Positions 1 through 12,893 are shown, counted from the stretch's first letter. The stretch is DNA of 64,000 bases from Gremmenia infestans (GCA_032629725.1 JAFEVB010000008.1:186001-250000); one strand, 5' to 3'. Notes: a model not told the origin generated them from the letters alone. Made by a program: numbers and translations.

Positions 1-412
1 ATAAAGCAATTTAAAAAAGGAGGGGAAACCCGAATTGATAATCGAATAAGCACAGCATCTACCACGAACCGAGATCTTAATAATATACATCTATTATTAG
101 TTTTGTAGTAAGATTACATGAGTAGTCTTCACGCCGATCGATAATGACTCGACGGAAGTAAAATATCTAAATCCATTATTCTGGGTGACTGGAATGGATC
201 CTAGAACCAAAGTCTCATGAACATCGATATGGACCGGAAATGATTCTTTGCGTTCGTTGGAGTGGACTTGGTATGGTCTTGTGCCATTCCCAATATATCA
301 TATTGGCTTTAGCTTCCCATAAATTAATTAGTTTTGGTCCGCTGATCTGAAGTGGAAATCGAGGACCAATTGAACCAGTCATTCTTTGACACCATATAGG
401 TCTAATCCTCGT
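1..412. other. No gene seen; 3' flank of the complex I assembly factor gene
   Basis: There is no convincing ORF, intron signal or RNA gene in this stretch. It lies downstream of the minus-strand gene that ends at 413, so it probably holds that gene's 3' UTR and part of an intergenic region. I see nothing else in it. Confidence 0.5.
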
Positions 413-1216
413 TCACGGTCGTTTCGCAGGTGCAACGCCCCCATCCCATTGCGCAGGCTGCCACTGCTCACTTGGTCCACCACGGACTTGTTTCCACGGG
501 TCATCTTGCTCCTTCGTCTTCTGCTCAGGGCGCTCATCAAAGCGTTGTCGTACTCCATCCGGGACTTGCATTTCATGGGGCTCTTCTGGCTTCTTCAGTG
601 GCTCTGCTTTTGCCACTTCCTCCATCTCTCCTCTTGTCATATATCCAACATCATCTTCCTTCCTAGACGTTGTACTTTCCTGGTGTGATCCACGGGCCCC
701 CGGTGCTAAGGTTGGCAAGGGCTGTCCTCTTGCCTCCCCTGGCGCATCTAAGAAACTCGGCTTCGCAGCCCACCTCGCATCGGCCGCAGCTGCCAGGACC
801 TTCAGATTCCGCTGACGCACCAAGTCCTGTGACTGTTCGGTGAGGGACGGTGCATCGGCGCGAGTGTGTCGAAGCCACTGGTGCCATTGGGGTGGAATGT
901 CGACATCGCTGTACTGGGTTGAACTAGGATATTGGACTATCCGCCGCATGCGGTGCTGGTGCGAAGAGAGCGTGTCTCGAAATTCCCAAAAGGTGTTTCC
1001 GTGGAGATCAAGACCTAGAGGGAGTTACACGTCAGAGAGAGATCCGGAATAATGACTTGACTGTACAGTAGCTTGGCTTGATCTGATAGAACGACCAACA
1101 TTGCACTGCACTGCACACTCACCAACAAGAAATTTCTTCCGGCCTGGTACCCATCTCAGCGATTTCCATCTATACCAGGCCTGTTTGATGGGGCTGAGTG
1201 GTTTCTGTGACGACAT
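413..1216 (-). CDS. Mitochondrial complex I assembly factor, NDUFAF2/B17.2L-like (NDUFA12 family)
   Basis: Two exons, 1216-1123 and 1014-413, encode 231 aa. The 108-nt intron (1122-1015) begins GTGAGT and ends CTAG. The first exon gives MSSQKPLSPIKQAWYRWKSL and ends KKFLVG. Splicing restores G-L-D-L-H-G-N-T-F-W-E-F-R-D, then RRIVQYP and IPPQWHQWLRH, which is the signature order of the NDUFA12/B17.2 family. The tail beyond about residue 100 is long, charged and proline-rich, as in the fungal B17.2L (NDUFAF2) branch and unlike the structural NDUFA12 subunit. Family members help assemble NADH:ubiquinone oxidoreductase in mitochondria. The ATG at 1216 was chosen because homologous N-termini start there; the frame stays open upstream without conserved sequence. 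The next gene (4517) is divergent, 3.3 kb away. Calling it assembly factor rather than subunit is inference from the tail. Confidence 0.85.
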
Positions 1217-2322
1217 GGCGGTTTGGTGTTGACAATTCTTTGCATCTTGATGGTTATTCTTGACATTAAGCGTACCCCTGTGAGTATCACGTGCCAGATA
1301 CAGAAAGAAACGTAGTGGCAAAATCGGGGTTTAAGATAGAAAAAGAAGTAATAATTCCGAAGAGTAATACGTCCGGAAAGGAAGGAATGAATGATTCATA
1401 TTCATATGACTGTGCGTCCAGTCTTATTTGGAAACATGCAGAATCGTCGAATAGAAGCCAGCCATTCTTTCACCATTATTGACCAGTTCAAAGCACAGAA
1501 AAGGTCGGTCCTTCGAGGTACTCACCTCGTCTAGACAGGCCTATCTACATGCAGTATATAAATAGTCATTGTTATATTAAACCCCCGACTGCCGGGCAAT
1601 AGCCGTCTAGTCTGGATAATGTCTCGGTACCTTAACATACACGACACGAGTCTGCAAAGCGGTGATCTAAATCATACCGCATAGCCATTACCTCGAAATG
1701 GCAGATGGGTTGGTGTCTTAATATTACGCTGTAAGAGAAAGTGGATTTCAATAAAAGCAACTAAAAAAAGCCCATCCCTAGTTCAAATGGAATTAAATTT
1801 ACCCATTTATTTACCTTCCCCCACTTCCCCCACTTCCCGAAAAGCTAGAGAAAGAGATTTCAGCGCGCCGACGGCCCGGGAGGTAGTCTCGCTGTATTTA
1901 TCATGCTGTATCACCACATACCTTATTGATTGTTCGCTTCAATCATTTAATTGGCAGCATGAGACGAAAAGGGGCTTCCATTCCATTTCCATTTCCATTT
2001 TGACTTTGCTGATTGTCGAATCAGTACCTAAGGTAGGTAAGTGTAAGGTCACTACGGGTATTCAAGATATGAAGCATGAGTCGCGGAGTTGAACGGCGTC
2101 TCCGAAGGCTCATATACACCAGAAAAGCAGCACCGATTTTGATTGTTCTGAGCTAAATGGCACATTAAACTGCTGCCACTATGAGTGCCGCTTTTCGTCT
2201 CCGACTGGCTGGATGCTCTTCCTTTGCGAAAAAGAGTAGGTACCAAACCGTATTGTATTATAGGCTTCCCCGTAGGAAGCTCCATCATCCTTCCAACTTG
2301 ATTTCGATGCGTCCATTCATTT

Positions 2323-2372
2323 CCATCCATCCATCCATCCATCCATCCATCCATCCATCCATCCATCCATCC
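2323..2372. repeat. (CCAT)n microsatellite, about 12.5 units
   Basis: An uninterrupted tetranucleotide repeat of CCAT runs for 50 bp in the intergenic region. It is likely to vary in length between isolates. Confidence 0.95.
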
Positions 2373-2725
2373 ACCTTTAATCTTTTCTGTTCTTTTCTTT
2401 TCTCTTCTTCTCGGTCAAGTCATATCAAGTCGTATTGAAATCTATTTTAGTATTCCGGAGTCCGGAGTATATCGGTCGTTTTGATTATCAGCCACTTTCC
2501 TGTAGCTGTGTGGCTTGAAAGAAATTTCTCGTGCTTCTGGTTGGTTACTCGAGTAGTGTTCTTCAGCTTCGCCACCTTCTTCCATGCATGACTTTACGGA
2601 CCGTAGATAGGGCTAGATCTACATTCCGTACCCAAATTCTGGGGAAAATTTGCCTTGTTAGCTTTGATCTGGATTCTAGAGCCTCCCCCCTCCCAATGCT
2701 CTCATCGTGTTGTGCCTGCAGTAGT

Positions 2726-2757
2726 ACAACACCACAACACCACAACACCACAACACC
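2726..2757. repeat. (ACAACACC)4 minisatellite
   Basis: Four perfect copies of the 8-bp unit ACAACACC, non-coding. Confidence 0.9.
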
Positions 2758-4516
2758 AAAACATGCACCACCATACCTCTTCAGGGGCTGGATTCGACGA
2801 GGCCCTTGGCGGTTTTGTTGGATGACTATTTATTTGCATTGTTGAGACGATGAGTCTTCCAAGCCTTCACCTTCACCTTCAGGTCAGCTGCGTCTCGATT
2901 CAGCTGGTACTGTAATGTTCTGTTTGTCAGCACGCGGCGACGGAGATAATACTTCGTCATGTCACGTATGCCTACTGTATACTCAACGCGGCAGCATTCG
3001 CGCGCAGTCGGAGGATTACTCTTACCGGGAAAAAAGTGTAGCGTCAGCACCTTACGCATTGTCGGAAAAGAATACTTTTTCACAGCAAGATTTAGAACAT
3101 GGGTTTCTTGATAGGATGAGGGAATTCAATAATTCAAAATCCCATAGAGTCAACCCTGAAGATGCACTTTATGCTTCGGCCGTCTGCGGGTTGGGGTGGG
3201 AGAGGAGAGATGGGAGGATGATTAGGGTATCTCCGAAAGGAATATCGGGAAAAGGGCTGCAATAACGAAATACACCTAGAACATGATTCCATCCCTTCAA
3301 TAATTACCTATCTTGGATACTGTAACGAAGTGGACGGCATTTAGGAAACTCTACACAGTAGAGTAGGTACTGTAGAGAGACGAGTCATTTTGCCAGCACA
3401 TGTTTATTTAGTCTTCACTCATGACTGTGACTGAGCCACACCATAACAGCGATAACTTTATTTAGCTTTATTCTTATCACAGATGGCCAAACCCCGCCTT
3501 TTGAAGCTTTAAGCGGGCCTCGAGAGAATAGCCGTGTTGATCTTCTTCTTATAGACTCGTAGGGCTGGCAGCGTAAGTAAAGAAAGAAAGAAAAGAAACT
3601 TGCCACGACTCTTTTTTTAACAACTCCGGGAGTCCGTATTGCCTGAATACTTCATTCCATTCTAGGCAAGTTTCGGTCAGATCCGAATGTCAGCACTTTA
3701 TGCTAAGCGAGCCAAGGAGATCTTTCCCAACCAATCATTTGGATGCAGACATGTGGCTGATTAAGACCTTAGGAGGCTGTGTAAGAATAAGAAATCCTGA
3801 TTTTCCAGGCAAGTTCAGCGTAGGAGTGGGTCATGGAGGGGTCTTTTCAAGGCTAGACGCTGGATTAGGAAGGGACAAGAAAGAATGCGATGCACATTAG
3901 ATGCATGATGATGGAATGTTGCACCCACACTAGAAGACCCCTGATCCACAATAAAATCCGGCCATCTTCAATCGTCCCACCGGATCACCTGCATCTCCCG
4001 GTTTGCCGACCGGCAACAGACAAACATCCCACCACATCACATCTCCCATCGATGACTTTTCCTACGGTAATCGCGGCGGCGGACAAGCCCCTCCTTCATG
4101 CAATGCGAGAATATGCACCTTATGCACCTTCAAGGTGGACCGACTGGCGCGTCAGATTCTTCTTTCACTTGCTTCGTTCGTATAAGACAAATGTGGCCCG
4201 CGTCTTCAACCTTTTCTACCCCTCCCCTCTTACTCATACATACGATAAAATACTCACTCCCTCGACAAAGAACTAGTACCTTGACTACCTACTTGATGAC
4301 TACTACATTCCAAGTCACATATACGTGTACATAACTATCCACCTACGTCCAAGTACCTTCCTTACCTCCGCGAATACGACTATTGTGAGCACATGATCTA
4401 TTGTACTTGAACTTGATTACGAACCGCTCTACGCCCCCGCCCCGGCTCCGTCCTCTTCCACCTCTTTCCAAGAACATTAGCCTGGACTACGGTACATAAG
4501 GGATCGCCACGCACTA

Positions 4517-6694
4517 ATGTTGGCCTTAAGACGTCAATCTTTTCACCCTCCATCATCGCACCTACTCATACCCGATCAACAACAACAACAACATTGGGCT
4601 TCCAACACCAACACAATAACATCACAACAACCTGTTTATAACAACAACAACAACACGACGGCGACCCTCACCAGTAATACCTTTTCATTCGGCGCGGATC
4701 AGCCATTGTTCGAATTTCAACCCCACCACTTCAACTCGAGTCCGTCTCAATCGCTGATGTCCACCGAGTCGGCAAATCATAGCTGGCTCTCAAACGGCCA
4801 ACTGACTCCGACGTCTACCACGAGAACTCATCACCACCGCGAGTCCTCGCTGTCGTCCTTGGGATCAGCAGGACCGGCTTCACCATATACCGTCAACACT
4901 TCGAATCCACAAGTAGCTGGGGATATCTATCATGACTTTCATGACTTTCAACAATCTTCCTCGAAGCCTTTGACACCAGTGCATACACCGTCGCAGGAGC
5001 ACTTTCTTACATCTCAGTACTCGAATTTCTACCATACGTCGAATCTCGGATACACAATGGGCAATGATGGAATGCCGAAGCCAGTGGGAGACGCGGCCTT
5101 GATGACTGCGCCCGAGTTGAGCAACAACAACAACAATAGGCATCCAGGACGACGGTCAATGGCAACAGTGGCAAGTCATGAGTCACCGTCCACGCCACCG
5201 TCATACGAAGAAGAGAGGCAAAAAAATGGTGAGAGTCCGAAGATGGATTTCTTTTCCGACGATTACTTACTTTTTAATGATCAAGGCTTCAGAAACGACA
5301 TCCCCAAACTCCACAGAACGATGACGGATGCTTACGCGGATGAACTGTATAACCCGAGCTTCCAAATTACCACTGCTCCTCAAACACAGGCCGCAATGAC
5401 GAGGGCCTCGCTTTCGCCTCAAAATGATGTTTTCTCGCAAAGGCTCCAGGCCGCCAACAGCCAGCACTTGAGCGCCTCGAATACACAGATTCCATTGACA
5501 ATACCGAGTCGAGAACGCTCGCCTTTCAGGCAAGGGTCTCCACTCGCTCCCTCTGTGAACAGCTTTGCGCCGCTTTCACCCAGTATGCGACTCGGCACGG
5601 CAAGCCACATGCGCGAGCAACAGAAGGCGGAGAATGACGCACGGGCGATCCAAAGACAGTTTGAAAGGACATCACCAGAGCAGACAACACCGAAAACCAT
5701 CTCACCTAAAGATGTTGATCTAGTCTATCAAGAAAATGAAGAAGATTCGAATATGCCACTATTCCCGCCACCACCCCCTCCGCAGAAGACGCAGCAGCGC
5801 CAATCGCCGCACTATCGTCAGCAAGCAGCACACTCCCAGGATACACACGAAATGGATGATAGTAATATATCGCAGCAAAGCTATGGGAGTATGGCAACAT
5901 CCAGGCGGGAAAGCTCATCCGCATTCTCGACGACGTCACAGGCTGCACAGCAGCAACAACCACAACAACAGCAAGGGAACTTCAACTTTGTAGCTCCTGC
6001 GCGCCAGATGCAAATCCCGCAGCAGTATCCGTTTGTACCCCAACTTCAGACGCACAGACACACCAGCGGGCTCTCGGCAGTCAGCGAAGACTTCCCGGCC
6101 ACCCTGACGTCGATGGAGTCGAGCAGCAGCGAGTTTGCACCAGAGACGGAGCTGGAGCCGGAGCTGGAGCCGATGGACGAAATTAAGAAACCCTCCCGCG
6201 TGTCGGCCGACACCGGAACGTATACCTGTACATACCACGGATGTACATTGAGATTCGACACACCGGCCAAGCTACAGCGACACAAACGTGAGGGTCATCG
6301 TAGTTCGGCCTCGGTACCGGACATCGGCAATAGCAGCAGCGGGATGACGAGTGAGGCGCAACGGAACTCGCAGGCGGGCCCACACAAGGTAAATAATCAA
6401 TGCACCACCCATGATCGACATGATGATGAAGAAGCTAACCACAATCATCACAAACAGTGTGAAAGAAATAATCCGTCGACGGGAAAGCCCTGCAATACCA
6501 TCTTCTCCCGACCGTACGATCTCACGCGACACGAAGACACAATCCACAATGCGCGCAAGCAAAAGGTGCACTGTCCGCTGTGCACCGAGGAGAAGAGCTT
6601 CAGCCGGAATGACGCGCTCACGAGGCACCTGAGAGTGGTGCATCCAGAACACATCGAGCTGTCAAGAAGCCGACGTCGCGGTGGACATGATTGA
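4517..6694 (+). CDS. C2H2 zinc-finger transcription factor, fungal Rpn4-like
   Basis: The start is ATG at 4517 (MLALRRQSF) and the stop is at 6692-6694. The frame is open throughout, but 6389-6457 looks like a 69-nt intron: GTAAAT donor, GCTAACC branch site at 6434, AACAG acceptor. Removing it gives 702 aa and brings GPHK directly onto CERNNPSTGKPC. Three C-terminal fingers follow: C-x4-C-x12-H-x4-H, then C-x10-C-x12-H-x4-H with IFSRPYDLTRHEDTIH, then C-x2-C-x14-H-x4-H with SFSRNDALTRH. The N-terminal 550 residues are low complexity, rich in Gln, Asn, Ser and Pro, with an acidic ELEPELEPMDE stretch before the fingers, typical of an activation region. The SRPYDLTRHEDTIHN and FSRNDALTRHLRVVHP finger pair is what I associate with fungal proteins annotated Rpn4, a regulator of proteasome genes in yeast. 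The class is clear; the Rpn4 link is from memory. Confidence 0.85.
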   Translation: MLALRRQSFHPPSSHLLIPDQQQQQHWASNTNTITSQQPVYNNNNNTTATLTSNTFSFGADQPLFEFQPHHFNSSPSQSLMSTESANHSWLSNGQLTPTSTTRTHHHRESSLSSLGSAGPASPYTVNTSNPQVAGDIYHDFHDFQQSSSKPLTPVHTPSQEHFLTSQYSNFYHTSNLGYTMGNDGMPKPVGDAALMTAPELSNNNNNRHPGRRSMATVASHESPSTPPSYEEERQKNGESPKMDFFSDDYLLFNDQGFRNDIPKLHRTMTDAYADELYNPSFQITTAPQTQAAMTRASLSPQNDVFSQRLQAANSQHLSASNTQIPLTIPSRERSPFRQGSPLAPSVNSFAPLSPSMRLGTASHMREQQKAENDARAIQRQFERTSPEQTTPKTISPKDVDLVYQENEEDSNMPLFPPPPPPQKTQQRQSPHYRQQAAHSQDTHEMDDSNISQQSYGSMATSRRESSSAFSTTSQAAQQQQPQQQQGNFNFVAPARQMQIPQQYPFVPQLQTHRHTSGLSAVSEDFPATLTSMESSSSEFAPETELEPELEPMDEIKKPSRVSADTGTYTCTYHGCTLRFDTPAKLQRHKREGHRSSASVPDIGNSSSGMTSEAQRNSQAGPHKVNNQCTTHDRHDDEEANHNHHKQCERNNPSTGKPCNTIFSRPYDLTRHEDTIHNARKQKVHCPLCTEEKSFSRNDALTRHLRVVHPEHIELSRSRRRGGHD

Positions 6695-8079
6695 TTCATG
6701 AAATTGAACCCATCCCATCCCATCCCATCCATCACCTCACTTCAACCACGACACACGAATCTGACCACTTTGTCACATTCATCCCCTCCCTCACTTCACA
6801 TACCCCGTCACCCACTCTCACTCCATTACCCCTCACAATAATGGTGGCTCCACCCAAGGGCACCTCCGTCAACGTCAAAGTACCTACGTACCTGGGGTTG
6901 CACCAGTTGCACCACTCCATGGAAGGGTATCCTTGGCTTTTCATTCGCCAATTCCGAACTTGCACATGAGAGATGTGGGGCGATAGGTGGGGCGATAGGT
7001 GGAGTGGTGGGGTATTCCCGCGCGCCGGCCCGACTCGCAATGACATCATGACCCTTACGACCTGCATGTTTCACGGATACTGTACGATACGATACGATAT
7101 CCACCACTGGAACACTCCGCCTTAACTCAACGACTTTCCTTCATCGTCATCATGTCATCATACCCGATACTTATGATCCCAGATTGTTCGTCCTGCTTTG
7201 CTTTACTTCGACTTGTTTTCTGGGAGCGAGGAGTTAGATGGAGCGCTTACCACTAGCGTGCACCTTTATGTTTTCTTTTTCTCTTTTTTGGCTATATACA
7301 TTCCATTCTCCCTTTCCAAACCAATCATGTGTATATGTATTGTATGTATCTGGTGCGAATGGACGGAAATAATTTGGGCTGACGAAAAAACGGACAAAAG
7401 CCGCGCAATGATTGCTTGGGCACAGATTTAGATTAGAATGTGCGCCTCTGCTTGTATAACATTTCCTCATTTGTGCTTTCGAGCGTACGGGTGCCCGCAT
7501 GTGGCTTGTATATATCTGCATGATGTATCTTTGCATATTGAGCGAGTATGATGGTGTATATAGATTGGAGGAATAATACGTTTCTAAGAATTAATGAATA
7601 ACATGTATATGGCAAGGACAAGTCTTATGATCGTATGCTTGTCAGCCCAAGAAACTACTCCAAAATATCAATTCAATGTGATTCTTTCTTGCACACAATA
7701 TACCTCAACTATACAATTCTTCAGCCTACCCGAAAACAACTAATTGTTTCTCAAATCCCACCAAATCCTACCGTGTGTATTTTAGATTTAGATGGGTGCA
7801 TTGTAAAGGCGGTAGAACTCTGTTCGACCGAGGGTGATATCATGAATTGATTGATTCGGAGACTGTCATTTTGCCTAACACCAGACAGCTACTTGTAAAG
7901 AGTAAACCTAGCTACCTATCTAGCTGCAGACAGACGTGGTGCTTCAACTGCGCTGGTATTCATTCCTCACTCCAGACTCGATAAGACGTGTGTAGTAAGA
8001 AGTTTGACGGAATAGCTGTTTGGTTATGTGGAATTCGGATTTCATTGACTTGGTTAACTAATAGATCCAGCCATCTAAA
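6695..8079. other. Convergent intergenic region, no gene seen
   Basis: This lies between the 3' ends of the C2H2 regulator (plus) and ARO1 (minus). It should hold both 3' UTRs. There are short tandem CCCAT units just after 6710 and TA-rich stretches after 7400, but no ORF with coding character and no RNA gene that I recognise. Confidence 0.5.
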
Positions 8080-11000
8080 CTACACTGATTCACCTAATAC
8101 AGCTGCCCTCGCCTCCTCGTACAACGGTTTGATGCCTGTCCATTTTTGAAACTTCGCGTGATGCACAATTAGCATGATCCTTCCTTGATTGAGAACCTAA
8201 GAGACAAGGGAGGGGTGGGACATACCTGGTACCAACCCTGAGCGCTCAACACCTCAAGCCCGGGAATCGTAACCCAGCCTGCATCACTCGCCATCTGCAT
8301 CAGCGCCGTCGTGCTCGGCTTGTATGCCATCTCCAACAACGTCCGCTGGCGCGTCGTATCCGCCTTGGGATGTCTGATGATAGCTGCTAGAACCTCCCGC
8401 ATGTTCTGTTCAATCGGCCGGTCGGCGGGGATCGTGCCAATAGCAACATGCGGCACCTCGGTGAGAGCCTCGGCTTCGGACAACGTCAAGGGGACGATGT
8501 TGAATTCTGCGGGGAAGGACGAGATCATCGAGGCGAGCTTCGATGGCGTCCGCGAGACGATGTAGATGGGGCTATGTGCTAGGGATTTCAGCGCGTAGAT
8601 GGCTGCTCGGGCAGTGCCGCCTGCGCCGATGACGAGTGCGCTTCCAGGAGCCCCAGATGAGCTGGTGGAGTAGGAATGAGATACCAGTGAGTAGGTCATT
8701 CCGAGCCAGTCGGTGTTCTCGCCGAGCAGTCGTGGAGGGCCGCCCGGTTGGCCAGGGGTGGGTATGATGGTATTCACGGCGCCTATGAGCTTTGCTGCGT
8801 CGGTGACATCGTCGAGGAACGGGATAATGTCCAGCTTGAGGGGGATTGTGACTGAAGCACCTCCGAAATCCCGTGAGCGTATGAGCTCCACAACGTCTTC
8901 GACTTGTTTGGTTTCGACGCCCGAATACTCGTGCGGGAGGCCTACTTGCTGGAACAATGTGTTATGGAGAGCTGGCGATCGTGAAGCCGAGATTGGTTCT
9001 CCAAAGAGGTAGAATTGCTTTGGCTGAACCTCGCCAAGTAATGATAACCCTTGACGAATCTCCCTGGCTGACAATTGCCCTGGTGCCGCTTTGAAAGGCA
9101 GAGCTGGGTGCGAAACCGGGGTCATAAAACCATTCAATACGCGACTCAATTTGCCAAGAGGGCCCATGTTGATGGCGATCAAGGGAACATTATGGGCGGC
9201 AGCCATCGCGGACTTGAACTGTGCAAGAGCAAAGTTGTCTTGCATACTTTTTGCACTACCAACCAATTTGATGATATCGCCGTATTGAAGAGCCCTGTTG
9301 TAGTATTGCATCCAGCCTCCGTTCTTCCATGAAAGTTGGCCTCGGGGGTCGTGGTGAGATGCAATGATTCTGGAGAACCCTTTTGCTTCGGTGATGCTTT
9401 GCAGCAACTCGTCGGGGAACGCGATCTCCAAATCAATGTACTCCATCCCCATCCTGACAGCTGCCTTGTACAGTCCAAGTGCTTCTTCCTGGGCATCATC
9501 TGGGAATCTACCTCCTTGGCTAATAGTCCGCAATGTAAATATCAAGGGTAACGCAACGATAGATCGTAGATTGGCTATCTCAACGCTCAAGTATTCAGGA
9601 GTTGGGATGCCGTTGTTTGAGCTAGGATCTTCTAGTAAATCCACTCGTACTTCAACGGCATCTGAGCCAACTACAACCGCAGATAGGAGTCCGACTGCGG
9701 CAGATAATTTGGGCATCGTGAGTGAAACGAAGAACGAATGCTGCTTACTCCGGATCTCCTCGAAATGGGTACTCTGTCCAGAAATGAGTGACAGGAATCT
9801 CCCGAAATCTTCACGTGCAACAGACAAAGCTCCAGAATCGCCACTTTTACTGTGGTATTGAAAGTTACTGCATTCATGAAACCAAGGTTTCCGGCGAAGA
9901 TATACCCCCATCACGTCTTCCACGTAAGCAGGTCGTGTCTTGTCAATTTGTAGATAGTCCATGACTTGCTCTGTATCCCGGTGTACTAAGAGCACAATCC
10001 CACCAGCTTTGTGGTAGTTGGAGAGGAGGCGGCGAGCATCTCGCAGTTCTACAATGCCACCACCGCAAGCAAACACGTAACCTTTGGGTTTCTCATCAAT
10101 TACCCGCTTCAGTAGGGTCAACTCCGCATCACGGAATCCCCCCCAGCCCTTGGCTTTGATTAAATCCGGTATTGTCATGCTAGTAGTCCTCTCAAGTTCC
10201 ACGTCTAGATCTAGGAGGGGTCGGTTGAGAGTTTTGGCTGCCCAGCCACCAGCTGTAGTCTTCCCCGCACCACGCATGCCGATAATGAAGATGGACTTGT
10301 CCGACACAGCCGTTGAAGAAGATGCCGTTTTGGAGTGGCCGCCTTCTACTTCCTTTCCGGAAAGACCAACACCGAACGACAAGGAAAGAATGTCCCACCA
10401 TCCAGGCCAAGTCTTCCCCACACACTCCCGTTCTAAGATGAGCACCTCTTCTGGTGCGGCCACCGCTAGCACACTAAAACTCATCGCCACACGGTGATCA
10501 TCGTAACAATAGACTCCAGAGATAGGCTTCTTCAGAGTCGCAGGAGGCTTTCCATCCACCTCAATTCCATCTTCCAGTTCACGGCATACCACGCCAAATT
10601 TTGCGAGTTGGTCCTTCATCGCAAGGATGCGGTTACACTCTTTAACTCGTTGGTTGGCAATGCCCCGGATTCTCGTTGTGCCCTTTGCAACGGCAGCGAG
10701 AACAGATGCGGTCAAGAAAGCGTCCGTCATTGGCTCCATATCAACCTCTTGAATGGCTTTCAGTTGTCCGACTGCAGGTCCAGTGACGGTTGTCGAATGA
10801 TCTGTCTGGACTACTTTACATCCCATTGGGCGAAGGACCTCTATTGCAAAGCGAGCGTCTCCTTGCAATGACATGGAGCCAATGTTCGGGATTGTACAAG
10901 TAGTCCCAGAGATCGCTGCTACAGCAAGAGGATAGGTCGCGGAGCTGGCATCGCTTTCTACAACATACTCTGCTGGGTTGCAATATACTCCTTTGGGTAT

Positions 11001-12893
11001 GTGGTAAGTGTGATCTTCTGTATCCGATCGAATAACTTTTATTCCAAAACTTGCCATCATGGCCGTGGTCATATCGATGTATGGTTGAGAAATGGGCTTA
11101 CCGCCCACAAGACGGAGTGTGACGGGCTTCTTGGCATAGGGTGCGCACATGAGAATCGAAGAGACATATTGGGAAGAAACTGTAGCTGCAAGTTCAATAT
11201 CACCACCTTCAAAGCCACCAGAGGCCTCAACTTTGAGCGGGAGACTGTTTGGCTTCTCCAGATATTCGATATCAACACCATTTGTGCGGAGTGAGTCGAC
11301 TAATGGTCCTATGGGTCTGACTTTCATACGAGCGTTTCCAGTGAGAACGGTTGCTTTGACACTTGAGGCTTTGCACAGAGAGACCACTGTGGTCAAAAAT
11401 CGTGATGCAGTTCCAGCATTGCCAATATAAAGCTCCGTTGGGCTGGCTCGAAGATCGCCTCCTTTTCCTTGGACTAAGAGGACCTCCCCTGCATCCTCCC
11501 ACCCATAAGTCGCCCCTCCAAGCTTTGCAATTGCAGTAAGCATAAATTCCGTATCATCCGAATGTAGCAAGTTTTTGATGCGGCATGGACCAGTGCCAAG
11601 AGCCGCCAATATCAGAGCCCTGTTGGAAACGCTTTTCGAGCCCGGAGGAATAACTTCATTGTTCAGCGCTTTCGGGACGCCGGGACTAACCACAATTGCA
11701 TCAGACAACACAACCCTAATCGCTCGATCTTCGACAACACTAGCTTTAAGCTCATGGGTTTTTCCAATGGCAGAAAGCAACACAATCTTCTTTTTCTTCC
11801 CGTCATTTTTCTTGTCAACAGCCATCTTTTGGAGCAGTACATCAACTGGGCAGCGTTTTCCAGCTGTGAGTTTTTGGACGCGTTTATCCTCGAGAGACGT
11901 AGGAAGTCCATAGCTGGAAATACATTTCACAAGACGAGCAACAGCACCGGGCTTGAGTACACCCAAGTGGCGAGCCAACTCTGCTTCTTTCACCATTCCA
12001 ATAGCAACAGCTTCTCCATGTAAGACCTGGGGTGTCAAGAGTGCTTCATAAGCATGGCCTATAGAATGGCCGAAGTTCAGCAGATTCCTCAACCCACCTT
12101 CGCGCTCATCTGCAGACACAACTTTAGCTTTTATTCCTGCTGATCCCAGTACAATTCGTTTTAGAATATCCCGAATAGGTTCGAGCCGCGAGGAACGATC
12201 CGAAGACTTTGCCCGAATGGTTGCCACGAGGAGATCTGCATTGGCCTCCAAATTAGCAAATTCGGCCTCGTCCCATATAGCAGCTGTCTTGACCACCTCG
12301 GCCATGCCGTTAATAAACTCGCGAACGGGTAAAGTCTCGAGGAATCTCAGGTCAATGTAGATTCGCTGTGGTTGCCAAAATGCGCCGATCAGATTCTTCC
12401 CCATCGGAGTATCGATTGCGGTTTTCCCCCCAATTGCCGAGTCCACCATAGACAGCAAGGTGGTAGGAACCTGCACAAAGCGTACGCCCCTCATAAAAGT
12501 GGCTGCTACATAACCAATCATGTCGCCGATGACCCCTCCTCCCAGTGCAATTATAACTGTGTCCCTTGTACATTGCTGCGACAGCATCCAGTCCTCGATT
12601 TCGGCCTTTGTTTCTCGGCCTTTGGAAGATTCGCCGGGCGGGGTTTCGTAGGTGAGTAGTCGTGGGCAGGTATCGGACTTGGCTGTGAGGTCGTCGAAGG
12701 TCTTCTGGAATGCGGGGACATAGATGGGAGCGATATTCGTATCGGTGATGAGCACGTAAGTTGAGGAGGGGAGCTTAGAGAGCAGATCTCCGGCGACAAA
12801 GGTTTGCCATATGTCAAAATCAATAATAATGTCCTCTTTCCCGAGAATAGCAATGCGCGTGGGCCCGTCGTCGGGGGTAGTGGATGAACCCAT
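8080..12893 (-). CDS. ARO1: Pentafunctional AROM polypeptide (shikimate pathway)
   Basis: The start is ATG at 12893 (MGSSTTPDDGPTRIAILGK). One 74-nt intron near the 3' end (8225-8152: GTATGT donor, GCTAAT branch, GAAG acceptor) joins GLEVLSAQGWYQ to FQKWTGIKPLYEEARAAV. The product is 1579 aa, a normal length for the family. Domains in order: 3-dehydroquinate synthase (1-390; NAD loop GGGVIGD near 117), EPSP synthase (about 405-850; PPGSKSVSNRA near 413), shikimate kinase (about 868-1065; P-loop GMRGAGKTT), type I dehydroquinate dehydratase (about 1066-1285; Schiff-base region with IASHHDPRG near 1176) and shikimate dehydrogenase (about 1294-1579; FGEPISASRSPALHN). Together they carry out steps 2-6 of chorismate synthesis in the cytosol. 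No domain is missing an obvious key motif. Without the terminal intron the protein would end in an unrelated 14-residue tail. Two near-consensus amino-acid-control sites lie upstream. Confidence 0.97.

Larger units (their letters stand above)
1217..4516. other. 3.3-kb divergent intergenic region with simple repeats only
   Basis: This lies between the minus-strand assembly-factor gene and the plus-strand C2H2 regulator, so both promoters are here. Apart from two microsatellites (2323-2372 and 2726-2757) I see no coding evidence. The ORFs of about 100-130 codons (for example 2915-3265 and 3890-4276) show no recognisable domain or splice structure. The 250 bases before 4517 are pyrimidine-rich, as is common in fungal 5' leaders. 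The length is generous for a fungal promoter. Confidence 0.5.

Noticed and set aside
2915..3265. A 116-codon ATG-started ORF in the intergenic region
   Set aside because: No domain, no splice context and unremarkable composition. An ORF of this length is expected by chance in DNA near 50 percent GC.
3890..4276. A 128-codon ORF upstream of the C2H2 regulator
   Set aside because: It overlaps the pyrimidine-rich promoter/leader region, its His/Pro/Thr-rich translation looks like read-through of that composition, and overlapping frames are equally open.
8311..12659. Numerous antisense ORFs over ARO1
   Set aside because: They are shadows of the conserved AROM coding frame, with no independent start, splice or domain evidence.
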